In this document: piece after piece, positions 8,881 to 16,400 of the stretch
Position numbering within the stretch: position 1 is the first letter of the stretch
Layout of the letters: every line of letters starts with the position of its first letter
IMG/VR virus record: IMGVR_UViG_3300025141_000260
Coordinates: 1-39,758 of that record
Origin: a virus
Length of the DNA stretch: 39,758 nucleotides
Reading direction: 5' to 3' (one strand)
The notes under the pieces: model-generated
Database searches by the model: none
Seen by the model: only the letters and a program-made list of their open reading frames with translations
What the model was told of the DNA's origin: nothing
Position numbers and translations under genes: made by a program

Positions 8881-10279
8881 AAAATCCGCCGAGGTTCGGA
8901 GCCTCGGGGATCAAGCTGCAAGCAAACGCCAATGCCATCACGCAATCGTCGTGGTGACCTGGGGCAGCTTCCCGTGAGCCGTTGTCTAATTGGCGGAATG
9001 CCTTCAGCTCGTCGCCGATGATCCCTGGCGGGAAGCTCAGTTGGCCGTTCTCGGAGAGGAACAACACTCGGTCTGTGGCTGTGACCTTTGAGAGGCGCGA
9101 CGTGTTGAACGTCTCGATGCTGTACTTCGGCACGATCTTCTGGAGTGCCTCGGCCACCACCTGGCCCATAGCTTGCTTCTCGACGATGATCCGGCGCGGG
9201 CAAAAACCCTCGATCACTTCTTTGATGTGCTTCAGGCTGTATTCCGTGCTCTTGTAGCTCTCCCGGTACATGTGGACGACCTTGGTGTCCTCTGGGTCAG
9301 TGATGTCCATCACCATCGCCACGAAATAGTCGCTGCCACCTGCGTTGGGGTCAATGCCGATCACATAGTCGCGACCGATCTCACCACACTCCATCCACTT
9401 GCTGGTGGAACACCTATTGACCAATTCAATTGGGTAGATCTGAGCGTCGGTTGCGCCAAACTGCAGCTCATACTCGCAATTCCACGCCTGGTGGCTCATC
9501 TTGCGTGATTCGCGGGTGCGCCTGGCCCAATCAGGGTCTGCGCCATAGACCGGGTGCGCTGAATAGTGGATCTGACGCTTGTTCCACTCACCTGCAGTGC
9601 TATTCCACAAACGGCCATACCAATCGGCCTGGGTGTTAGGCGTCGAAACCACGATAACTTTGGCGTCATCTCCCACCATCGACAATGTGGGCATCGCTGC
9701 GCTGTAAATTTCCTCCGCTCCATCCAGAAATGCCGCCTCGTCCATCAGCAACGCTGAACAACTGGGGATGCCTCGGGCTGCTCGGGCTGTAGCAGGTAGG
9801 AAATACAACGTGCCTCGACCTACAAAGCTCAGCTGTGTGTTGCTATCAGTCAGGAATTTGACCGTCTCTCCCTTGAGGCTGTTCACCATGGCTCGTACAC
9901 GGCGACCTAGCTCCGCTGAGTCAACCTGCGTCTTGCTGAAAATTACGGCGGCGAATCCGCGCTCGGTGAGTGCTCGGCATAACAGGTAGGAGCAGATCGT
10001 CTCGCTGATTCCCGTCTGGCGTGACTTCAGAACAATCGTGTTCGGGTGATCGTTGATTGACTTGATCAGCTCTTTTTGATATTCATACGGCTCAAATGGC
10101 ATCACAGTGCCAGAGGTGCGGATAAACGTCTGCCGTGCAAACGCTGGCCAGTCCTCCACACCCGGCAATTTGGTGAATTTCTTGCCGGTGTCGTAGACGT
10201 TGGCCCGTGATTTGCGCTTGTCCAGCAGCTCCTGCAGCTTGTCTGCCCTGCGTCGAAGCGAAGCAATGCTGGCTGTCAT
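8867..10279 (-). CDS. terL: Terminase large subunit
   Basis: This 470-residue packaging motor ATPase/nuclease cuts phage DNA and pumps it through the portal. The N-terminal ATPase has an adenine-binding/Q region (PFEPYEYQKELI near 62), a deviant Walker A KSRQTGIS near 84 and Walker B LLMDEAAF near 174. A coupling motif VVSTPN lies near 210. The C-terminal RNase H-like nuclease starts at GIDPNAGGSD near 305, with further acidic residues at IIVEKQAMG and in HDDCVMALA near the end. It starts at ATG 10279, four bases inside the terS stop (ATGA). The length is normal for the family. Confidence 0.95.
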   Translation of the reverse strand: MTASIASLRRRADKLQELLDKRKSRANVYDTGKKFTKLPGVEDWPAFARQTFIRTSGTVMPFEPYEYQKELIKSINDHPNTIVLKSRQTGISETICSYLLCRALTERGFAAVIFSKTQVDSAELGRRVRAMVNSLKGETVKFLTDSNTQLSFVGRGTLYFLPATARAARGIPSCSALLMDEAAFLDGAEEIYSAAMPTLSMVGDDAKVIVVSTPNTQADWYGRLWNSTAGEWNKRQIHYSAHPVYGADPDWARRTRESRKMSHQAWNCEYELQFGATDAQIYPIELVNRCSTSKWMECGEIGRDYVIGIDPNAGGSDYFVAMVMDITDPEDTKVVHMYRESYKSTEYSLKHIKEVIEGFCPRRIIVEKQAMGQVVAEALQKIVPKYSIETFNTSRLSKVTATDRVLFLSENGQLSFPPGIIGDELKAFRQLDNGSREAAPGHHDDCVMALAFACSLIPEAPNLGGFFNNI

Positions 10280-10749
10280 CCGGCCTCTTCATCCTCAGAA
10301 GAACCCGCATAAGTCAGCAGCAGTGCATCGTCGATCAGGTCTGGATCGCTCCCGTCTGGGACGCCAGCCACAACTTTTAGCTGCGTCTCTAGGCCGCTGA
10401 TCTGACGTTCCAACACCTTCCGCTCCTGATATGCAGTCGTGGAGCTCATCAGTGTGCGGCAAGCTTGTATCCGGTCGGCGGCACGGGCGTCGGGGTCGGC
10501 CATGATCGTGGTGAGCACAGTCAAAGCGTCAGGCAGGAACGTCGTCGTCTGCGCTGCTACCTCGTCCATACGCTCACTCTGCATTCGTGTGATCTCGGCC
10601 TGCACCTGGGGCCGCTGACGCCAGCGATAAAGAGTGCGTTCAGTAATACCGAGCTCGCGTGAGACCGCAGCACAGGATTTGCCGCGACTTAATAAGAACG
10701 CCGCAAGACGATGCTTTTCCTGTACTGCGTGATTAACGGTCTTCGCCAT
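10276..10749 (-). CDS. terS: Terminase small subunit (HTH)
   Basis: This 157-residue protein has an N-terminal helix-turn-helix (SCAAVSRELGITERTLYRWRQ, around residues 27-46) followed by helical, Ala/Arg/Glu-rich sequence suited to oligomerisation. Small terminases bind the packaging site and recruit TerL. It starts at ATG 10749 and overlaps terL through ATGA. It is the first gene of the minus-strand late cluster. The 200 bp upstream hold no gene, so the late promoter probably lies there; TATATT at about 10780 on the minus strand is a possible -10. Confidence 0.88.
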   Translation of the reverse strand: MAKTVNHAVQEKHRLAAFLLSRGKSCAAVSRELGITERTLYRWRQRPQVQAEITRMQSERMDEVAAQTTTFLPDALTVLTTIMADPDARAADRIQACRTLMSSTTAYQERKVLERQISGLETQLKVVAGVPDGSDPDLIDDALLLTYAGSSEDEEAG

Positions 10750-10798
10750 AACCAGTAAAAGTTTGGGCCTTTACAGAGAATATAACTGCGTTTGACCG

Positions 10799-10822
10799 AA
10801 AAAAGTCTGGACACAGCACTCA
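10799..10822 (-). terminator. Possible minus-strand terminator before terS
   Basis: On the minus strand, CTGG...CCAGA is followed by CTTTTTT. The last 12 bases, CCAGACTTTTTT, recur exactly after the candidate repressor gene at 26607-26618, again just past a minus-strand gene. The stem is short, so the call is weak. The recurrence is the main support. Confidence 0.35.
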
Positions 10823-10948
10823 CCAGTTCAGAAATATGGGACAGAATCGTTAGTCAGTCTCCTGTGTTGGTGAGTCTTCGATCTCCTTGAGAAGAGTCAG
10901 AAAGACAGATCCTTGGCCACCACCTGCATAGGTCCATTGTTTTTCTAG

Positions 10949-11269
10949 TCAGTCTTCGCCCCCCATCATGCGCCTTAGCAACGACTCTGCTTTGTCTTCA
11001 TCCAGCACATTGTCACCGGCATTCTTGCGCACATTTTCAGCGCCTAGGACTATGCAGATATTGCCGATTAGTCGGCTCAACGCCTTAGCGTGTTCATCAT
11101 CTCCAATGACACCTAGGTTGGCAGGTACTGCGGCGGCCGGTTCTGAATTTATGAGGCTCAGGATTACATCGATAGCTTCAGAATCTGTTTTGATGTTTGA
11201 GGCGAGAACGTAGAGCCAGTTTGGCTCCTTCTGATCAACGCCATCGAATAAATGCTTGATACTGTTCAT
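10949..11269 (-). CDS. Hypothetical acidic protein (106 aa)
   Basis: ATG 11269 starts a 106-residue acidic protein that is mostly helical (SEAIDVILSLINSEPAA, HAKALSRLIGNICIVLG) and ends RRMMGGED. It has no membrane segment or Cys cluster. It is the last gene before terS on the same strand and is separated from the next upstream gene by a short AT-rich spacer. No family is recognised. Confidence 0.6.
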   Translation of the reverse strand: MNSIKHLFDGVDQKEPNWLYVLASNIKTDSEAIDVILSLINSEPAAAVPANLGVIGDDEHAKALSRLIGNICIVLGAENVRKNAGDNVLDEDKAESLLRRMMGGED

Positions 11270-11296
11270 CGGATTGATTGTGATTGGATTGAATAG

Positions 11297-11620
11297 TTAG
11301 GAAAATGATCCAGAGTCTTTGAGTTGCCGGAATAATTCGGCTGCAAGAGCCTGTTCATTTTGCTCTTTCAACTTACGTGCATTGACTTGATCTTTCATGT
11401 TTTTCTTATATTCAACCAGTCTAGATTGCTCAAGAATTAACCACTCCGGCGGATCTTTCAGGAGTTGACTGGCTTCCTCAAATGTCAGGTTTTCAACTCC
11501 ATGTCTCCCTAAAGCTGTTCTGCTGACTCTTAACAATTTAGCTACCTTTTTACGGACAGTTTCTTTTACTTTATTCAGCCTGCGGAGCAAGTCGCGGTGA
11601 CGCCTTTCAGAATTAGTCAT
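11297..11620 (-). CDS. Small basic protein with possible HTH
   Basis: The protein has 107 residues and is rich in Arg/Lys at the N-terminus (SERRHRDLLRRLNK). VRKKVAKLLRVSRTALGRHG at residues 22-41 resembles a DNA-binding helix-turn-helix. The rest is charged and probably coiled (EYKKNMKDQVNARKLKEQNEQA). The start at ATG 11620 is preceded by AAGGAAAAG-type purine-rich sequence on the other strand only, so the RBS is unclear. A regulatory role is plausible but unproven. Confidence 0.6.
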   Translation of the reverse strand: MTNSERRHRDLLRRLNKVKETVRKKVAKLLRVSRTALGRHGVENLTFEEASQLLKDPPEWLILEQSRLVEYKKNMKDQVNARKLKEQNEQALAAELFRQLKDSGSFS

Positions 11621-11644
11621 AGTCTTGGAGAAAAGGAAAACACC

Positions 11645-11896
11645 TTACGAAGGTGCTGTGGGCTGGTCTTCTTCACGCATCAAACGCTTCAAACGGCGCT
11701 TGAATTGCTTCAAATAGGTCTTGCCGCCACTCGTTAGGTGCCAGTACCCGCAGAACGGGCACAAATAAGCACTTAAGCCGTTGCGGTACTTCCTGCCATT
11801 ACGGTCGGCCTCTTTTCGATTCAGATACTGCCCCTTGGTGGGGCACATGGACCGCGCTCGGGCTAGAAACTCCTCGTCAGTGTCCTCATAGTCCAT
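11645..11896 (-). CDS. Small zinc-ribbon-like phage protein (83 aa)
   Basis: The sequence shows CPTKGQYLNRKEADRN followed by GLSAYLCPFCGYWHLT. A Cys, then CPFCGYWH, is the pattern of a family of tiny phage proteins in which an extended helix precedes a Cys-x2-Cys...His knuckle. A basic tail (KQFKRRLKRLMREED) follows, suited to nucleic-acid binding. It starts at ATG 11896, overlapping the upstream gene's stop by 11 nt. The exact role of this family is not known to me. Confidence 0.7.
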   Translation of the reverse strand: MDYEDTDEEFLARARSMCPTKGQYLNRKEADRNGRKYRNGLSAYLCPFCGYWHLTSGGKTYLKQFKRRLKRLMREEDQPTAPS

Positions 11897-12311
11897 GTGA
11901 GGCAGGCAGCAAATGGTGCTTGCGTAGGTAGTCGCGCAGCTCCGGCACTGTGTACGGCGCTGTGCGGCGTGACCTACAAGAAAAAACCGTGTGCCGAACC
12001 TTACCGTCTACAGGGCAGCGCTTGCCAATCGTTGATACGCGGATATGAGTGTTATGCCGGAAGACACGGGCCAACACTGAGATCTCGCTGCCTGGTTTCA
12101 CCGAGCTCGGAGTGGGCGGTTCATCCGTCAAATACATGTTGGCCCAGTCCATCAGGGCCTCGGTGGAATCGTCCGTTGTGATCGGGAAATTCGGGATCTT
12201 GTAGCTGACGCCAGACGGGGCAACCACCGTGTAACGCCCGGCTCCGTAAAACTCCCACTCGTTGTGGTCTGCCCACTCACGGACAGCACGAACCGTCTTG
12301 AAGTCATTCAT
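11886..12311 (-). CDS. Hypothetical protein (141 aa)
   Basis: ATG 12311 starts a 141-residue protein. The N-terminal half (TVRAVREWADHNEWEFYG, then GRYTVVAPSGVSYKIP) looks like a small alpha/beta fold. The C-terminal part holds KRCPVDGKVRHTVFSC, a possible single-knuckle metal site. It overlaps its upstream neighbour's stop by 8 nt and its downstream neighbour's start by 11 nt, so the three are probably coupled. I do not recognise it. Confidence 0.65.
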   Translation of the reverse strand: MNDFKTVRAVREWADHNEWEFYGAGRYTVVAPSGVSYKIPNFPITTDDSTEALMDWANMYLTDEPPTPSSVKPGSEISVLARVFRHNTHIRVSTIGKRCPVDGKVRHTVFSCRSRRTAPYTVPELRDYLRKHHLLPASHGL

Positions 12312-12489
12312 GGGAGACCTCAGCCACGTTCTTGGGGGTGGCGTCGATTAGATGGCTCTTGTCACCGGCTGACAGCACGGCATCGACAACATTCTTGAAG
12401 CTGAGCAGAAAAGGCTCGACCGTGGGGGCAAGCTCCTCTGCGTAGTAGGACAACGTCCTACCTAATTTGTGTAGCTCTTGTGAGTTCAT
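12304..12489 (-). CDS. Hypothetical helical protein (61 aa)
   Basis: The start chosen is ATG 12489 (MNSQELHKLG), because the longer frame begins with sequence belonging to the upstream gene. The protein is helical and acidic, with SYYAEELAPTVEPFLLSFKNVVDAVLSAG. It overlaps both neighbours on the minus strand. No function is recognised. Confidence 0.6.
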   Translation of the reverse strand: MNSQELHKLGRTLSYYAEELAPTVEPFLLSFKNVVDAVLSAGDKSHLIDATPKNVAEVSHE

Positions 12490-12838
12490 TGATTTTGGTG
12501 AGGTTGGATGTTCTGGTCGCCTCAATCAGGTCGTTGAGGTATTCGTAGGCCGCAATGTGGCGCTCGGCAGATCGCGCCTTGACCCACTCCCAATTAGGAG
12601 AGGTAAAGGACAAGCGTGTGCCCACCATCTCGGCCTTCAATGCCGTGCGGGTGGTCTTCCATCGGTCCATCTCCTCCTGGGAGAAATAACCTCGTCTGAG
12701 GTAGTAGGCGACCTTCTGGGTGACTGCCTGGCGGCTGATTGCTAAATCACGCGCTACCTCGCTCCAGTTGATGTAACCGCGCTCGGTGAGAACTTCGTTT
12801 AAGTGGCGGCGGAGTGATTCGGAATCGTTGGTCTTCAT
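12458..12838 (-). CDS. HTH DNA-binding protein (126 aa)
   Basis: This 126-residue protein has a clear helix-turn-helix around residues 24-46 (WSEVARDLAISRQAVTQKVAYYLRRG), with Ser/Gln/Thr at the recognition-helix positions. The remainder is mixed helical with aromatic residues (WEWVKARSAERH). It starts at ATG 12838, overlapping the upstream stop as ATGA. It is probably a phage transcriptional regulator or a primosome-type helper; its target is unknown. Confidence 0.7.
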   Translation of the reverse strand: MKTNDSESLRRHLNEVLTERGYINWSEVARDLAISRQAVTQKVAYYLRRGYFSQEEMDRWKTTRTALKAEMVGTRLSFTSPNWEWVKARSAERHIAAYEYLNDLIEATRTSNLTKINELTRATQIR

Positions 12839-13047
12839 TGCGGTTCAGCGGCACTGGGCGCAATGTATCCGATCTCGATGTTTCTGGCACCACTGAGCTC
12901 TAGGGCAGCAGCGTTGCGGCGAGCGATGTCTGGGCAGCTATAGGTGCCCCACCGGACGCCATAGGAGCTAACCGTGTAGCGATGGCGAGGCGAACGTCCC
13001 GTGGGGGTAGTACCGGAAGGCGTTCTCGGCGTTTCTAAGGTTGGCAT
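12835..13047 (-). CDS. Hypothetical protein (70 aa)
   Basis: ATG 13047 starts this short protein. A Pro/Thr/Ser-rich N-terminus precedes RHRYTVSSYGVRWGTYSCPDIARRNAAALE, which reads as a small beta-strand/helix unit. It overlaps the preceding gene by 80 nt, which is unusual in this cluster, so one of the two may be mis-started. It is coupled to the HTH gene by ATGA. No family is recognised. Confidence 0.5.
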   Translation of the reverse strand: MPTLETPRTPSGTTPTGRSPRHRYTVSSYGVRWGTYSCPDIARRNAAALELSGARNIEIGYIAPSAAEPQ

Positions 13048-13228
13048 TGGCTTGTTGGATCTCCTCGGGAGATGCGTGAGTCATGTACATGGCCTGTTGC
13101 GTGTGGACATTGATGCAGTCATAAGGAGCAAAGTCCATTGGGGTCGTCCAAATAGAACCGGGGAATGGGGTGACCCATTCGGAAATCAGACAACCGCTCT
13201 TACGACGGCTCTCGTCTGGTCCTCTCAA
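12968..13228 (-). CDS. Hypothetical protein (start uncertain)
   Basis: The longest frame opens at TTG 13228 (86 aa). A more natural start is ATG 13138 (MDFAPYDCINVH), giving 56 residues with a helical segment SPEEIQQANANLRNAENAF. The region overlapping the next gene is open in both frames. No function is recognised. Confidence 0.45.
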   Translation of the reverse strand: MRGPDESRRKSGCLISEWVTPFPGSIWTTPMDFAPYDCINVHTQQAMYMTHASPEEIQQANANLRNAENAFRYYPHGTFASPSLHG

Positions 13229-13319
13229 CGTAAGGTGGCAAACCCCTGAAACTGTGGGAAACTTGCGAAGGCTTCATGAATAGAAGCCAGCACGGTCGCA
13301 AGAGCGTGTGGATGTTTTG

Positions 13320-13350
13320 AGCGACGGGGTTGAGAGCCTGTCGCTTTTTT
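13320..13350 (+). terminator. Strong plus-strand intrinsic terminator
   Basis: A nine-pair stem (AGCGACGGG with CCTGTCGCT, one G-U) with loop GTTGAGAG is followed directly by six Ts on the plus strand. All recognised genes here are on the minus strand, so the plus-strand transcript it would end is unknown. Confidence 0.65.
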
Positions 13351-13372
13351 GTTGGTGCTCATTGATCACTGC

Positions 13373-13522
13373 TCACGATGCGTGTGCCTCCTTCAGGCGA
13401 TTGGTGAGTTCGTTCCATTTTTTGGCGCTGCCTGCAGCGCAGATTTGTGCAGTGTTCAACGGGGTTCCCTTGGACACCATCTCCTGGACTTTCTCCAAGA
13501 CGGCTTGATCAGCTGGGGTCAT
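13373..13522 (-). CDS. Very small hypothetical protein (49 aa)
   Basis: ATG 13522 overlaps the upstream gene's stop as ATGA, which supports the start. The 49 residues (TPADQAVLEKVQEMVSKG, then ICAAGSAKKWNELTNRLKEAH) look helical and soluble. The plus-strand terminator hairpin lies just beyond its stop. No family is recognised. Confidence 0.65.
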   Translation of the reverse strand: MTPADQAVLEKVQEMVSKGTPLNTAQICAAGSAKKWNELTNRLKEAHAS

Positions 13523-13752
13523 GCTGCCTCTTGGTTGGCTCGTTTTTTGGCGCGGCGACTCTCCACCGCTTTGAACTTGTCCTCCACCTTGTTGATCTCG
13601 TCACGGAGCCAGAAAATAACCTTGGCGCTCATCTCTGGACTCCACTCGTAGTTAGGCGTGGCAAGGTTCCCAATAATCCGAATGGCGGATTGGGCCTTGG
13701 GGAGACGTGCCTCCATCAGCCGCCCCCACTTCTCCCGCTTGGTCTCTGTCAT
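13519..13752 (-). CDS. Hypothetical helical protein (77 aa)
   Basis: ATG 13752 overlaps the upstream stop as ATGA. The sequence is basic and helical, ending in a charged Lys/Arg/Glu segment (DEINKVEDKFKAVESRRAKKRANQ). It is part of the coupled chain 14180 to 13373 downstream of the DUF932 gene. No function is recognised. Confidence 0.65.
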   Translation of the reverse strand: MTETKREKWGRLMEARLPKAQSAIRIIGNLATPNYEWSPEMSAKVIFWLRDEINKVEDKFKAVESRRAKKRANQEAA

Positions 13753-14180
13753 GCCTTCTTCCTCGTGCGAATGACGAATGCACAGGAGACCGTCGGGTCA
13801 TTTGTCGCGATGCCCTGCTTCTGTTCCCATTTCTGGGTCACCTTCAACGCCTGCTGCTCTCGTTCCGTAGCAGTTGAATACGTCCATTTGGATGTAGTGC
13901 GGCGCTCAATCTGGAAGTCACCGAGCTCTAAAACTGAAAGGTCGCGGCTGAGCAGGTGCTCAATGAACCACTGCCGCTCCTCCTCGACCTGGACCTTGAG
14001 ACGATCCATTTGGATCTTCAGCTCTTGTGCCCGTGCCATGTGCTGGCCTACGACGCCTGTCGGCACATAAGCCCGCCTCTTGCGTTGTGATGGCCGCTCC
14101 TTATCGGAGACAAGCGTGAACTTGACGGCAGGTGACACCGCCGCTGATGCAGGTGTTACCTGCAAGGGAATAACAGTCAT
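13749..14180 (-). CDS. Hypothetical coiled-coil protein (143 aa)
   Basis: This 143-residue protein starts at ATG 14180. A basic N-terminal region (RPSQRKRRAYVP) precedes a helical coil (HMARAQELKIQMDRLKVQVEEERQ, split about residues 47-70) and then a beta-rich segment (LELGDFQIERRTTSKWTYS). Its layout resembles phage proteins that carry a coil followed by a small strand domain, as in Gam-like or Gp157-like helpers. I cannot assign it. A CATCCACAT/CTCTCTCTC leader element lies immediately upstream. Confidence 0.65.
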   Translation of the reverse strand: MTVIPLQVTPASAAVSPAVKFTLVSDKERPSQRKRRAYVPTGVVGQHMARAQELKIQMDRLKVQVEEERQWFIEHLLSRDLSVLELGDFQIERRTTSKWTYSTATEREQQALKVTQKWEQKQGIATNDPTVSCAFVIRTRKKA

Positions 14181-14183
14181 TTT

Positions 14184-14204
14184 GAGAGAGAGAAAATGTG
14201 GATG
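14184..14204 (-). promoter_or_regulatory. CATCCACA-CTCTCTC leader element
   Basis: On the minus strand, CATCCACAT is followed by a CT run ending 3 nt before ATG 14180. The same arrangement occurs before the DUF932 gene (15412-15433) and the gene starting at 19934 (19947-19963). A shorter form precedes the gene at 15764. Confidence 0.5.
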
Positions 14205-14229
14205 TTGTGGTGGTCGCGCCTTTGCCTCT

Positions 14230-14261
14230 GCGCATAACAGAAGTGAGCCTCTGTTATGCGC
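14230..14261. repeat. Perfect 12-bp inverted repeat
   Basis: GCGCATAACAGA at 14230-14241 and its exact complement at 14250-14261 flank an 8-nt loop. It lies in the 144-bp spacer between the DUF932 stop and the next gene. No T-run follows on either strand, so it is more likely an operator or a transcript-end stabiliser than a standard intrinsic terminator. Confidence 0.75.
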
Positions 14262-14324
14262 CTTCTGTAGCTTTCCAGTGGGGAACAGTCTTGTATGGCT
14301 ACAGGAGACGCGACCGGGCTCGGA

Positions 14325-15404
14325 TCAAACAGCTGCAAGGCACGCAGTCTTGGCTGCCTCAATGTTGCGACCTGCTTCGCCACCCCAGAGTCGCTCAAGG
14401 TTGGCTCTTGCTCGGTCTGCCTCATTGCCAGTGCGACGGCGACCTCTGTCGTGTGTCTCGTATTGGGTAATGGCGTTGTATAAGCCAAAAACGCTGCCCT
14501 TCAGATGCTCGGTGCCTATCCCGGTGCCACCGCCGTAGTGGCTCTTGATCAGGGCGTGCTCTGCCAGATCGGTGATCACTCGCTGGCGTTTCTCGCCACT
14601 AGAACGATCTTTTACAGGTACAGAAAGCTTGTTGGCATACGTCCTTTCCAGAATTGCCTTGGCGTTCTCCTCGGTGAGCGGGGTCTGCACCATTGCTCGG
14701 AAACTCTGAATGTCTGCGTCGAACGTCCGGCGGAACACGTCGATCCGTCCTGGCAGCTCATGGGCAAAATCCCTGACGCCACTGGTGTGGCGCATCGTTA
14801 GGCCACGGCCATCTCGGCAGGCTTTACGTGCCGCGCTCGAAAGTGAACTCAACTGGTTGGCACACGTCAACCGCACATCTGTAAAGAATGCGCCATAGGC
14901 GGCGCTGCCGTCATGACTGTTGAAAATGTGCAGGTAACGCCTGATGCGGTCGCCGGGTAATACCTCCTGCTCGGTGTCGATTGAGCAGGTGACGTATGTT
15001 TTTGCGCCGCCACGGATGCTCAGCACGTTCTCGATCGTGACGGTGCTCCCTAGGGAGTCCACCACGTTAATAAGATCCTGCTGTTGGATTGGCTCATACG
15101 CTGAGCCGTGGATACCAAGCGGGTGGTCGGTATCTGATCGGACGATGACGGTCTTGTCAGGGAGGATCACGGGGCCGTCTAAACCCTCGTAAAACGCATT
15201 GCGCTTCTCGGCTGTCCAATCCAAGCCAGCAATGGCAAATGCCTCGCTAGCTGAGACACGACGGTCGAATGATTCGCCGAGAGATTGGTAGACCGGCTGG
15301 GTTTCGTAGCCGACCTCCTTGTATTTGCCATAAACCTGCACGTTCTGGGTGTTGGCGAATTGGGCTGACACTGAATTTGTCAGCGTCGGAAAAAGGGAAG
15401 TCAT
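14325..15404 (-). CDS. DUF932 phage/plasmid-like protein
   Basis: This 359-residue protein starts at ATG 15404. It shows the DUF932 layout: a short N-terminal region, the AGLDWTAEKRNAFYE segment near 58, DHPLGIHGSAYEPIQQQDLINVVD near 90-115 (family core), an IRGGAKTYVTCSI beta unit, then HDGSAAYGAFFTDVRLTCANQL near 170-190 and a long helical C-terminus. DUF932 proteins are common in phages and plasmids. Their biochemical role is unsettled, and a nucleic-acid-processing role is often guessed. It is the longest gene in the accessory block and has a CATCCACAC/CTCTCTCT leader element before its start. Confidence 0.85.
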   Translation of the reverse strand: MTSLFPTLTNSVSAQFANTQNVQVYGKYKEVGYETQPVYQSLGESFDRRVSASEAFAIAGLDWTAEKRNAFYEGLDGPVILPDKTVIVRSDTDHPLGIHGSAYEPIQQQDLINVVDSLGSTVTIENVLSIRGGAKTYVTCSIDTEQEVLPGDRIRRYLHIFNSHDGSAAYGAFFTDVRLTCANQLSSLSSAARKACRDGRGLTMRHTSGVRDFAHELPGRIDVFRRTFDADIQSFRAMVQTPLTEENAKAILERTYANKLSVPVKDRSSGEKRQRVITDLAEHALIKSHYGGGTGIGTEHLKGSVFGLYNAITQYETHDRGRRRTGNEADRARANLERLWGGEAGRNIEAAKTACLAAV

Positions 15405-15411
15405 AAATAGG

Positions 15412-15433
15412 CAGAGAGAGAGTGTGTGGATGG
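15412..15433 (-). promoter_or_regulatory. CATCCACAC-CTCTCTCTC leader element before DUF932 gene
   Basis: On the minus strand, CATCCACAC (15432 down to 15424) is followed by a CT run, 7 nt before ATG 15404. It is one of three close copies of this arrangement in the minus-strand accessory block. Confidence 0.5.
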
Positions 15434-15527
15434 CCGGGAAAGCGGGGGAGCTCTCCCGACGTTGAACAACGTAACCCGGACATTTGCAGGAGTCAACCTG
15501 TTCATGAATGGGTGTTACAAACGCAGA

Positions 15528-15764
15528 TCAAGCCCTGAAATACAGGGACTGGTCTGACTTCTCGACAAGGCCCTGGTCAACTAGGTGTTGCAGAACCCCA
15601 TAGGAGAACCACTGCTTTTCATCGTTCACGCCGATGGCGCGACCGACTTCGCTGCTCTTGACGCCAGTGGGATTGTCTTTGATGAACTGCAGCACAAAGC
15701 GTTGCAGTGCCTCATTAGTGAGTAACGGCTGTGGGTATTCCACAGGCCGGGTGAGAGTCGCCAT
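15528..15764 (-). CDS. Winged-helix-like small protein (78 aa)
   Basis: The start chosen is ATG 15764 (MATLTRPVEYPQ). A longer frame would absorb a leader element. LQRFVLQFIKDNPTGVKSSEVGRAIG, then FSYGVLQHLVDQGLVEK, followed by a strand (SLYFRA), is a classic small winged-helix layout. It is therefore probably a DNA-binding regulator. It stands alone in its spacing between DUF932 and the next coupled pair. Confidence 0.65.
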   Translation of the reverse strand: MATLTRPVEYPQPLLTNEALQRFVLQFIKDNPTGVKSSEVGRAIGVNDEKQWFSYGVLQHLVDQGLVEKSDQSLYFRA

Positions 15765-15816
15765 TTGGAAATGTGCGGTGGATGTTTGCGTTGTTAAGGG
15801 AGACGCATCCCTCCCA

Positions 15817-15972
15817 TCACATGCGGTCCCGCATGGCCTGCCAGAAGCCCCGTTCAAGAACGGTCAGCTTCGGGTTTTCTTCGTGTAGGACGTTCCGGGC
15901 TCGTTGGCGAGCTATATCGAGCACTTCCTCAATGGAAAGGTGCCACTTGAAGTTGCCGCGAAATCCGCTCAT
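15817..15972 (-). CDS. Tiny hypothetical protein (51 aa)
   Basis: ATG 15972 overlaps the upstream stop as ATGA, supporting both genes. The protein (MSGFRGNFKWHLSIEEVL, then IARQRARNVLHEENPK) is basic and helical. No family is recognised. Confidence 0.6.
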   Translation of the reverse strand: MSGFRGNFKWHLSIEEVLDIARQRARNVLHEENPKLTVLERGFWQAMRDRM

Positions 15973-16148
15973 GCCTCAATTGCCTTAGCCATAAGTTCAA
16001 TAACCTCTCCGGCATACTTCCATGCTTCATCAGGAACATAACGGTCTTGGCCGTAATAGTGCTCTTGAAGCAGATAAAGCTCGTTTGAACGTAGTGCTTC
16101 AATGCAAGCTTTCTTGACTATGGCTTGCTCATAGGAGCTAAGAGACAT
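15969..16148 (-). CDS. Tiny hypothetical protein (59 aa)
   Basis: ATG 16148 starts a helical protein (SSYEQAIVKKACIEALRSN, then QDRYVPDEAWKYAGEVIELM). Its stop overlaps the next start as ATGA. It resembles other tiny cyanophage accessory proteins only in general character. Confidence 0.6.
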   Translation of the reverse strand: MSLSSYEQAIVKKACIEALRSNELYLLQEHYYGQDRYVPDEAWKYAGEVIELMAKAIEA

Positions 16149-16187
16149 AGCGCAGGTGCTTTCATGATAGGCACTGTTTACAGAACT

Positions 16188-16397
16188 TCAACTGATGGCA
16201 GTCGGGTGTGGCGTGGGGAAATTTTCTTCCACGGCGTCACAGAGCTGTTTGATCAAGGCATCTCGATCATCAAGATTGTACGGAGTCTCATAGTTACGAG
16301 GGAAGCTATTTTCCCAGTGACCGTGAATAATTGACTCAATAGTTGTCATCAGTTGCTCTCGTGACATCAACATGCTGATGTGGGGTTTGTGTTCCAT
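16188..16397 (-). CDS. Tiny hypothetical protein (69 aa)
   Basis: ATG 16397 lies in a 16-bp context (CTGATTAACCCATGGA on the minus strand) that recurs exactly at the start of the next gene upstream (16589). The sequence is acidic and helical (REQLMTTIESIIHGHWEN, DDRDALIKQLCDAVEENF). It starts 4 nt after the upstream gene's stop. No function is recognised. Confidence 0.6.
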   Translation of the reverse strand: MEHKPHISMLMSREQLMTTIESIIHGHWENSFPRNYETPYNLDDRDALIKQLCDAVEENFPTPHPTAIS

Positions 16398-16400
16398 GGG

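Noticed and set aside
13447-14070. 207-aa plus-strand ORF
   Set aside because: It is antisense to three ATGA-coupled minus-strand genes and has Cys/Arg/Leu-rich, non-protein-like sequence.
14177-14488. 103-aa minus-strand ORF between DUF932 and the next gene
   Set aside because: It is mostly another frame of the DUF932 3' end plus a hairpin spacer, with no independent support.
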